The notes under the pieces: generated by a model
What the model saw: the letters and a program-made list of their open reading frames with translations, nothing else
What the model was told of the DNA's origin: nothing
Database searches by the model: none
Position numbers and translations under genes: made by a program
In this document: positions 17,447 through 25,113 of the stretch, in pieces
Layout of the letters: every line of letters starts with the position of its first letter
Numbering within the stretch: the first letter of the stretch is position 1
DNA from: Seminavis robusta
Taxonomy: Eukaryota; Bacillariophyta; Bacillariophyceae; Naviculales; Naviculaceae
NCBI GenBank assembly: GCA_903772945.1
Contig: CAICTM010001645.1
Span: forward strand, 1 to 25,113
Direction: 5' to 3'
DNA: 25,113 nucleotides

Positions 17447-19670
17447 CTATGCTCGGTACCCCGCAGCCCGCTCCGATGAGGGAATGCGACCACGCATCAT
17501 GCTGGCAGTGCTGACATTTGAGTCGTCCATGCCAGCTTCGTCACCCTGACTTTGGTACTGGGAACGTGCCGAACGTCCCATATATGCATCCGACGCTAAT
17601 GATATGTTGACCAGATGATTGATTTGATTCTTGAGTACTTGCAGCTCTGATTGCATTTCGGATCGCATGGCAGCAATTTGCTTTGTAGTGTCTTCGTCCA
17701 CTTCTCTCCGGGCCACCATCTTGTTGCCGGTGTTTTTACTGGGATCAGGATCATCATCACTGTTGGTTTTGCTAGAACTGGTTGTTGGTGCTTCGGTGTC
17801 TGTATCTGGTTGGTAGTGGAAAGGCATATGCACATGAGGCATATGTACATGAGGCACGTGGCTAGAGATTGTCCCGACTATTGCCTTGGTTGCTTCTGTT
17901 GTTCTCTTTTTCCCATGCTCGACGATTGCTTGGGCTGCTTGCTCTGTTCTCTCTTTCGCGTGTTTATCGTACACTGCAGTGGCATGGGCAATGACTATTG
18001 CAATGATCATCAGGAACCAGTGACAAACAAAAGTCCCAATCATCTGTTCCAGGGTGAGTTTTTGAGCATCCTCGCCACCTGGTGTCATGGCTGCCACGGC
18101 TCCACCACCGCCACTTCTTCCACCTGCCTTGAGCATCCTGCGCCAACCTTCTGAGCCACCAGGGTATGACTGAGACTGGATGTGCCCTTGCCGCAATTGT
18201 CGTGTGCCTGAATCTACATCGTTGCCACTTGGACTGCTGAAATCCATGCCTGGTTTGTAGGTGAGGCAGTCAATTGTTTGGGTTCTCCTGTATTCATTTT
18301 CCCATGCCCGCTCCAGGAAGCCATCTTCAATAATGTCTCTCATCAGCAGGTTAAGAACGTCACGGATAAATCCAGTGCAAAGTGTTCCCGAGTCAGCGTT
18401 CACAACAAATCCTGATCCAACTTCAGCGACCTTCCTCCCATCCCCTAGCAAGTAAAGGTCACAAGTTGGGTTGTATTCTCCTATGACCTTGTTTCTGTTC
18501 CAGCTATGAAGGTTTGATAGAATGAAATCGCAATCTCCATTGAGCAGTCCTTGGTGTAATTCCAGTTCTGACTTTTTGGGGATACGGACGGCATTCTTGT
18601 AGGTGTCACGGACAAAGAAATCTGTTGGAGTGCCTTCCCATGTGCATATTTTATTTTGATACACCACAGCTTCTTCAATGGTCTGTGGTCCGGGGGCTTT
18701 CCGATCCACAAGGAGAGATGCAAGATTTGCAGTATAGGTGGCCGTCATGACCAAAGCCCAGATAGCCATGCTGATGCCAAAGAGTCGACTTGGCAACGAC
18801 TTGGGCTGATACTCATAGGCTTGAGTGGCATTGATGAAACTTAGATAGGCATTTTCCAGCCACCATTCCCAGGCAGATCTGTCATCCCGTTCACCAGCAT
18901 ACCACTCCAGAACCTGGAATACAACCCCACTCAGCAAAATGGTGAAGAGAGTCATGACCCACACTTCCCAGCTGTAGGGCTTGAGCCAATTGAAGAATGA
19001 GGAAATGGTGACTTCACTGCTGCTTCTCTCAAAGACAGCATCCCTGGTCACTACAACAAAACTGGAGTCGACGAACTCTTCAATGAAAACTACACCATCA
19101 TGCATTCGTTCACGACTGTTCGTCCACCAATCTGTTATCCATTCAATTCATTCAGTTGGTTGCCAAAAGAAAGTCGCGAAACGTTGAGCACAACAAGCCG
19201 AAAGGAGAACGGGAAGAAAGATGCCAAGTTCCAGCAAGCTACTTACCAGCAACTAAATCATAGGTATCCATGGTCCAGTGAAGTGTTTCATTCCAGGTCA
19301 TGTTATGTTGACCTGGGTCTGTGTAAATGCCAAAGCTATCTCGCCATGTGAATCCTCCTCTCCTGCCCAATTCATCCAGGATAACCGGAATCACGCCAGG
19401 CTCAGTTTCGTCAATACCTTTTTCTGGATCATAATTGAAGTACGCTCCTGGATAGTTACCAACAACTACATGTAATTGTAGGCCTTCAAGGGCATTTCGC
19501 AGATCCACTCGATTAAAGTAGAAGTCCTCAAATCGATCACAAACGGATTGACGGTGTGTCACATTGGGAGTTCCTAGCTCTGTGGAGAAGAAGGCCTTTT
19601 CTCCTCCAATGGCAGCGGCGGAGTGGAGGATCGAGAGGAGAAGCAGTGAATGTATGTACAGGGCCAACAT
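17447..19670 (-). CDS. Ionotropic glutamate receptor-like channel A (702 aa, one intron)
   Basis: Exon 1 is 19670-19247 and exon 2 is 19131-17447, joined across a 115-bp GTAAGT...ACAG intron in phase 1. The upstream frame to 19844 starts at a TTG, so the ATG at 19670 is used; it opens a signal peptide (MLALYIHSLLLLSILHSAAA). The S1 half of a clamshell ligand domain runs to about 190 and includes NSRER (145-150). M1 follows (about 196-217, WVMTLFTILLSGVVFQVLEW), then a re-entrant pore loop with NATQAYEYQPKSL, and M3 with TYTANLA (273-279), matching the SYTANLA signature of ionotropic glutamate receptors. S2 runs to about 430 and M4 is 504-528. There is no large N-terminal leucine/isoleucine/valine-binding domain. 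The cytoplasmic tail has a PHVHM-type His repeat (566-580) and a short coiled coil (IAAMRSEMQSELQVLKNQI). It is probably a plasma-membrane cation channel; the ligand is unknown. Confidence 0.88.
19132..19246 (-). other. Spliceosomal intron of receptor gene A
   Basis: Donor GTAAGT and acceptor AACAG on the minus strand restore VA-D-WWTNSRERM, matching VA-D-WWVASRERL in the neighbouring paralogue. The intron sits exactly 424 coding bases from the ATG in both genes. Confidence 0.92.
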
Positions 19671-20795
19671 CTTGGGTCTGTTGGAGGGTTTGGGTGGGGT
19701 TGTTCCGATAGCAAGCTGCCACGATGCCTCCGAGCCTCCGACTCTTTTGTTTCTCTTGCTGTTTTCAGAGTTGCTAGAGTGTTGCTGCGTGGTGCTGTCG
19801 ACGTCGTGTTGCGTGTGGCTAACAGTGCCGCCATAGAAACCCAAAGAAGGGGTGTTTTCCTCTGTAAAAAGCTGGGCAAGACAAGTTCAAGTCATCATCC
19901 CACGATTGATAAAGTTCAGTGGTCAGTGGGACGGCGTTAGAGCATTATTAATAGTCTAGTTTGGGTAATACAGTATCATTATTACCTATTTAACATAAAC
20001 TGCTGTCAAATGATTTTACCGCAACTACCACCATTTCCATGTTTCTCAAGAGAGTGTTCGAAGCCAAGGGAATGTTGGAATTATTGAAGGCATCAGTTAT
20101 TAGATAAAGGGACATTCTAGAGAGTACCGGTCCATACTCACTTGCATAAACTAACTTTCTGACATTCTATTTTTACAAATAAATTACCTGGTAATTGTTT
20201 AGAATCTAATGAAGGGGAAGGTATGTTGTAATAACGTCAGAATGAGTGGATAAGAGCATTAAAAAGACATACTGAATCTGCTCTTGCAAAACACTGCTCA
20301 GAAACTACTCCAGAGTAATAGGAGAACAATTAGATTTAACAAATCTACGCATTCTGACATAAATTAGAGGCGACCATTATTCCATAATTTTCCAAACATC
20401 ACAAGACAAATAAATCTCTGGAGGAGCTGGAGTGAAAGGGCTTTTAGAGTGGGGAGCACAACTGGGGAGGTTGTTTACAAAAGCCAGAAGGAGCAGTTAC
20501 ACTTAGAAGAAAAGGAAGAGCTAGCTAGCTACATGTTAGTACCTGATAATAGTAGTATCATACCGGTAAGAGCTGTGGTACCGGTAAGTGGTAAGCATGC
20601 TCCACTCTCCACTCCAGAAACGATGGATGATTGTGATAGACTAGCTATTGTGATTCGATTGGATTTGCTCATCAGCGCATCATCAGCGAAGGCTCCAATC
20701 TGAAGGTTGGACGCAAGCACTGAATCGAATCGAACCACAACCGCCACAAGCAAGAGCAAAGAATTCATCACAAGCCACCTGTCTCAAACTGAATC
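19671..20795. promoter_or_regulatory. Shared 5' region between divergent receptor genes A and B
   Basis: About 1.1 kb separate the two start codons. The middle part (about 19930-20410) is clearly AT-rich and has no protein-like frame. A short stem-loop, GGTAATA (19964-19970) with TATTACC (19980-19986), lies inside it. Nearer gene B, TACCGGTAAG occurs twice, at 20561-20570 and 20579-20588, and an AGCTAGCTAGCT run lies near 20520. The region must contain both promoters; which elements matter cannot be told by reading. Confidence 0.45.
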
Positions 20796-22831
20796 ATGTT
20801 GGGTGTTGCCATACTGCTAATTGAGTTCCTCTCGGTGTTTCGCACAGCCACTGCCTTTGGAGGGGAGAAGGCATTCTTCACAACCACTCAAGGCACTCCC
20901 AATGTAACCCATCGTCAATCTGTTTGTGATAGATTTGAAGACTTCTACTACAAGAGAGTTGAGTTACGACATGCCCTTGAAGGCCTGCAGGTGAACATAG
21001 GCTTGGGTTACTACCCTGAAGGATACTTCAACTATGATCCAGAGAAGGGCATTGATAGAAATGAGCCTGGTTTGGTCACGGTCCTCTTGGATGAATTGGG
21101 AAGACGAGGAGGATTCACATGGCGCAATAGCTTTGGTGTTTACTATGATCCAAAAGACTATGACATGGATTGGAATCAGACACTTCACTGGAGTATCAAA
21201 ACTTATGATTTTGTTGCTGGTAAGCAAGTCAGGTGTGTTTCATTATACTTTGTTTGTTTCTTTCTGAAAGCCTGATGTTGTTACCCTTCTACCCAGACTG
21301 GTGGGTTGCGAGCCGTGAGAGATTGAATGATGGTGTTGCCTTCGTTGAGGAGTTTCTAGATTCCAGTTTTGTTGTCATTACAAGGGATGCATTGGATAAA
21401 CAAACCAGCAAGAAAGTTTCAGTCTCATCATTCTTTAACTGGCTCAAGCCGTATGACACTGCTGTGTGGATTATGACCTTATTTACTATTCTCCTCAGTG
21501 GTGGTGTTTATCAAGTCTTGGAGTGGTATGCTGATGAACGGAATGACAGATCTGCCTGGGAATGGTGGCTCGGGAATGCCTACCTCAGCTTTATCAATGC
21601 CACTCAGGCCTATGAATATCAACCCAAGTCACTGGCCAGTCGAATTTTTGGGATATCCATGGCAATCTGGGCTTTGGTCATGACAGCAACATACACTGCA
21701 AACCTTGCATCTCTGCTGTTGGATCGTGAGGTCCACTATGGGCCTCAAACCATGGAAGAGATTGCAGTCTTTGGGAAAAAGCTTTGCACTTGGGATGGTA
21801 CAGTTTCTGACGAATTCGTTCGCGACACATACAGGACGGCAGTGCGTATTCCAAAAAACTCTGAACTGGAATTGTATCAAGGTTTGTCCAATGGAGACTG
21901 TGATTATATGTTAACAAGCATGGCCAGCTGGAACAAGTACAAAGGTATCAAGGAATACAATCCACACTGTGATTTATTCTTGGTAGGAGATGGCGCCTAC
22001 AAGGTTTTGGACATTGGGGGTGGATTCATCACTACTATTGATTCAGGAAAGTTGTGTACTGGATTCATCCGTGATGTCCTCAACCTTCTCGTCCGAGACA
22101 TGATTGAGGATGGATTTCTTGAACAAGCTTGGGAGCATGAGTTTGCAAGGACCCAAACCATTGATTGCCTCACCTACAAACCAGGTGTTTTTGATGATCC
22201 AGCATCAAGTGATGTAGACCCTGCTGAAGATATAGGTGCCCGGAGCAGGCAGTTGCAGGAAGACTACCAAATTCCAGAATCAAGCCTCAAGAATACTGGC
22301 AGTCATCATCGGCTCCTCAAATCAGGTGGAAAGGGTGCTGCAGGTGGAGCTGTGGCAGCCATGGGACCGGGTGGTGTGGATGCCAGAACACTTACCCTGG
22401 AGCAGATGATTGGGACTTTTGTTTGCCATTGGGGCCTGATGATCATTGCAATAGTCATTGCCCATGTCACTGCAGTGTATGATAAACATGGGAAAAAGAG
22501 AGCAGAGCAAGCAACCAAGGCAATAGTTGATGGCATCGCTAGCAGCATGCCTATCCTCAGTGAACCATTCACAGATACTGAAGCGCCAACAACTAACAGT
22601 TGCATCCACAACCTGATTGTCAATGATGGGGGGATTGAAGTCAGTAACAAGACGGTGAGAGGAGAAGAAGAGCAGCAGGTGGAAACACAAAATGTGATTG
22701 CTGCCATGCACTCACAAATGCAATCAGAACTCAAGGAGCTGAGGAATCAGATCAAAGTACTTGTGGATAGGTCAGCATCACCTGGAGTCCATTCTGGGGC
22801 ACTGGCAGGTCCATTGCAGCCTCTAACATGA
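20796..22831 (+). CDS. Ionotropic glutamate receptor-like channel B (652 aa, one intron)
   Basis: Exon 1 is 20796-21219 and exon 2 is 21297-22831, with a 77-bp GTAAGC...CCCAG intron in phase 1 and a TGA stop. It is the paralogue of gene A, divergently oriented. The order is signal peptide (MLGVAILLIEFLSVFRTATA), S1 (SVCDRFEDFYYKRVELRHAL, SRERLND), M1 (WIMTLFTILLSGGVYQVLEW), pore loop NATQAYEYQPKSL, M3 with TATYTANLASLL, S2 and M4 (MIGTFVCHWGLMIIAIVIAH). The pore loop is identical to that of gene A. The cytoplasmic tail is about 50 residues shorter overall and lacks the His repeat, but keeps the coiled-coil segment IAAMHSQMQSELKELRNQI. Conserved Cys residues in S1 and S2 suggest extracellular disulfides. 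The channel fold is well supported, the ligand and ion selectivity are not known. Confidence 0.88.
21220..21296 (+). other. Spliceosomal intron of receptor gene B
   Basis: GTAAGC donor and a pyrimidine-rich CTTCTACCCAG acceptor. Position and phase equal the intron of gene A, but the length (77 against 115 bp) and sequence differ. Confidence 0.92.
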
Positions 22832-23193
22832 CCAAAAAGACCAGAAGACAGAATTTCAATCAAGATTGATTGAGGTGCACATGCAATCAGCAGCAGCTCC
22901 TGATTGCAGCTATTTGTTTTTGGAAATCAAGTAATAGCTAGCTAGTAGTACCCTTTGATCTATGCACTATGAGCTCCCTACTAGGATACTATGATCTCTG
23001 TGCCTGTTCATCAATTGCACATCCCCAGAAGGTTGCCGTAGATCCCGCATAGTGACGGCTAACTGGTACCACACTACTCAAGACTTCAAGGACAACACAA
23101 ACAATCTCATACCAGTTTGAGCTTTTTCTCATTCTACATCACTGCATCATTCGCAAAAGTTGTGCCGCCTGTTTCTCTTGGAGTCATTGAAGT
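22832..23193. other. Intergenic region between convergent genes
   Basis: This is the 3' flank of receptor gene B (+) and of the KCTD/BTB gene (-). It contains AGCTAGCTAG near 22936 and nothing else recognised. Confidence 0.55.
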
Positions 23194-23859
23194 TTATTTA
23201 ATCTTCCGTAAGGTTATGGTTGTGAATTCGTGTGTTGCATGATTCTGGTTGTAAACCTGATTTGAAGCATAGTAGTACTGGAAGCCATATTTTGCAAGAA
23301 ACTGGTCGAAACGCTCAGGTACAACACGTCTAGCTCGTTTGTAGATTCTTTCTTCGGTTGCTTCGCGGCGAAATGTAATCCGAAGAGAACCAGTAGTGGC
23401 ATAGTCTTGAAAGCATTATTTGTGCGCTATGGCGGAGTAGTCCTTTGTCTCCTCCATCCGTGCGATAGTGCCCGTGAGGTCTTCTGCAGCAGCTTTGTGA
23501 TCCTTCAGTATCATGATCATGTGCTCTGCAGCCTCCAAGTTGGCGCCACTACAATCGACCGCGTTGTCGGGCACGTTCTCGAAACCAAAATACTCGAGCT
23601 CCTTGATAATTGAGGCCTTGGAAACGTTCATGGCCACAAAAGCTTTCTGGTCGCGCATGTAATCTAGAACGTATCGGAAGCGCTCGCCGTCACGGTCGAT
23701 GAATACCTCACTATTGGGGTCGTGTTACCATGTCTTGGAGGTTATCTTCGCCAGCATTGTATCCGGGTATGTTTCGATGAGCGACCGCGATACTTTGTAA
23801 ATTGTGCCACCAACGTTAAGGCGCACGATTTTCGTGGCAATTTCCTTTGCAGCTGACAT
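23194..23859 (-). pseudogene. KCTD-type BTB (T1) domain gene with two in-frame TAA codons
   Basis: From the ATG at 23859, which sits in an excellent GCCACCATG context, the frame reads KIVRLNVGGTIYKVSRSLIE, then PDTMLAKITSKTW, a TAA at 23725-23727 (codon 45), then HDPNSEVFIDRDGERFRYVL and DYMRDQKAFV, then IIKELEYFGF. LNVGG, the P-D-T-M-L-A segment, FIDRDGERFRYVLDY and ELEYFG are the hallmarks of the KCTD/potassium-channel tetramerisation BTB domain. A helix (EAAEHMIMILKDHKAAAEDL) follows, then a second TAA at 23416-23418 (codon 148). The same frame continues with a clearly protein-like end (ATTGSLRITFRREATEERIY, QFLAKYGFQYYYA) to TAA at 23194. The total is 222 codons with no frameshift. Such proteins often act as Cullin-3 adaptors. 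It is called a pseudogene because of the two stops; readthrough or sequence error remains possible. Confidence 0.8.
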
Positions 23860-25009
23860 GGTGGCGTTCTGTTTCGTTGCTTCCTGTGAGCCAAAGCAGA
23901 ACAGAGGCTTTGCTTCCCAAGCCTGATTATGAGTCGATCAATCACCTCCTTTACAAGTAAATTGATGGGCCGATTGGGTTGGCGTGGGAATTCCACGCTT
24001 CGAGGTCCACGCTCCGTCCATCAAATCACGCCGAGTTGGCACATGCATTGAGAAACTAGAGTGCTATTACATGTAGATCGGACTGCAGAAATGAAGCATG
24101 AGATTTCTTCAGGTGAAGGTACATATTGCAAACACAGGTGTCCTAGCTAGCCACGAAACTTCATTTCCTCATCCGTTTCGTACGGGGGGTTGTCCGCGCC
24201 GCGTTCTCGCTCGTTTTCATTGCTTCAATGTTGGTGGCCCGCCCTGGATCCTCTCTACTTGTACCATAGCTAGTTTCTTACGTTTGGAGACTCGCTCGCA
24301 GCCTCGCAGAGTTGTCGGCTCGCTCAGCTCTAGATGGGCCATCATGCTTGTTCCTTTGCCTTTCGGTACGATGAAGTAAACAACAAAAACACCCTTTGTT
24401 GCCGCCCTTCCAGCTCGAGGTGCTCGAGGAGCCTGCGGGTGCTCCCTTCCCGCCGTGGGCGAGATCTAGCTACTTACTTTATCTGATGTGTGTCCAACAT
24501 CAAGAGCTCAACCAGAACGGTGCATCCACCTTTTCCCTCACCCAGTCCTCCGAATCGAACCATGTTTGCGAAACTGTCCCACTCTGCTCATGATTTACCA
24601 AGAAACCTACTGCCTCTTGCTTTTTGGCGGCAACCAACGCACCGCCCCTGCAACCCCACAGGTATTTAGACTAGCTAGCAGATCACGTCCGATTTATGCA
24701 TCGCCACCCTTCAACTTACAACTATGCAACTATGCGTACCGGTAGGACAACTATTAATTAAAACACGATGATCTATGACATAGCCGCTGGTTAGCAGCTT
24801 TGCCAATTCCCGACAGTTGCTACCAGTACTGCCCAAATTTACCACGTAGCTCCACGTCATGCTTGCGAGTACGATTGCGTTAGCTGATGTTAAATCGTTG
24901 ACTACTCCATGGACCACCATTAGGCCTTAAGCAATGCCTCCACTCACAGTCACTGAGTTCTGCAATAGCGTGCGTACGCGTCAGCAAACCTGAGGACCGT
25001 TCTTAACAG
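23860..25009. other. Non-coding flank, no gene recognised
   Basis: This is the 5' flank of the KCTD/BTB gene and beyond. It contains CTAGCTAGC near 24131, CTAGCTAGC near 24672 and TACCGGTA at 24738-24745. Frames of 60-93 residues (for example 24098-24379) have no family resemblance. Confidence 0.55.
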
Positions 25010-25041
25010 AGCTTCGCACCTTCGCAGCTTCGCACCTTCGC
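25010..25041. repeat. Exact 16-bp tandem repeat, two copies
   Basis: AGCTTCGCACCTTCGC occurs at 25010-25025 and again at 25026-25041. The following 70 bases carry several TTCGC and GCGAA words in both orientations, so the window may end inside a larger repeat. Confidence 0.9.
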
Positions 25042-25113
25042 GGCACTAAACACTGACGTGGCACTCGCGAAGCAATTTCCATTTGGCGAAGAATCTTCGA
25101 TCTTCGCGCACCT

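Noticed and set aside
17651..18154. 167-residue plus-strand frame within receptor gene A
   Set aside because: It is an antisense shadow; receptor A on the minus strand has full family support.
20449..20703. 84-residue plus-strand frame upstream of receptor gene B
   Set aside because: It starts at a non-ATG codon, contains the TACCGGTAAG repeats and has no family resemblance, so it is more likely promoter or 5' UTR.
10990..23859. Reassigned genetic code (TAA read as Gln)
   Set aside because: TAA is the proper end of the ABCE1-like and SnoaL-like genes, at the expected C-termini, so the standard code holds in this genome.
1..25113. tRNA, rRNA, CRISPR array, integron or phage features
   Set aside because: None was recognised by eye on either strand, and the gene content is eukaryotic nuclear; a tRNA scan was not run.

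Overview
The window looks like nuclear DNA of a photosynthetic stramenopile, most likely a pennate diatom (inference). The reasons are: short GT-AG introns of about 75-125 bp in otherwise compact genes; two proteins whose N-terminus is a hydrophobic signal peptide followed by a Phe at the predicted cleavage point and a basic Ser/Arg-rich stretch, the usual diatom plastid presequence; eukaryotic gene families (ABCE1/RLI, ionotropic glutamate receptor, KCTD/BTB, Arm-repeat); and intergenic DNA sprinkled with the palindromes TACCGGTA and CTAGCTAG. Nothing is organised as an operon, and no rRNA, tRNA, CRISPR array or intact transposon was recognised.

Layout. 1-318 is the 3' end of an Arm-repeat gene ending in a TCG/Ser run. 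1647-2414 is an unknown protein with an acidic middle and a polybasic tail. 2740-3420 is a decayed Pro/Thr/Gly-coding minisatellite. 4039-5718 is a probable plastid MFS transporter. 6305-6970 (-) is a SnoaL/NTF2-like protein. 8494-10344 (-) is a divergent ABCE1-like ATPase, followed by a tandem duplication of its own last codons. 10990-12063 is an unknown coiled-coil gene broken by one in-frame TAA. 13338-14679 is a branched-chain aminotransferase with one intron. 15469-16383 (-) is a methyltransferase with a plastid-type presequence. 17447-19670 (-) and 20796-22831 (+) are two ionotropic glutamate receptor-like channel genes arranged head to head. 23194-23859 (-) is a KCTD/BTB gene carrying two in-frame TAA codons. 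The rest, up to 25113, is non-coding and ends in short TTCGC/GCGAA-rich repeats.

Most genes look like unrelated housekeeping or metabolic neighbours. Three places stand out. First, the divergent receptor pair has a conserved intron position, a retained ligand arginine and a changed amino-group pocket, and shares a 1.1-kb AT-rich intergenic region. Second, the ABCE1-like protein has intact ATPase motifs, but its N-terminal iron-sulfur cysteines are largely lost or shifted and its reading frame has no ATG. Third, two separate genes contain three TAA codons in otherwise undamaged frames, which points to fresh nonsense alleles, readthrough or assembly error. All functions are assigned by reading motifs by eye; no database search was run.
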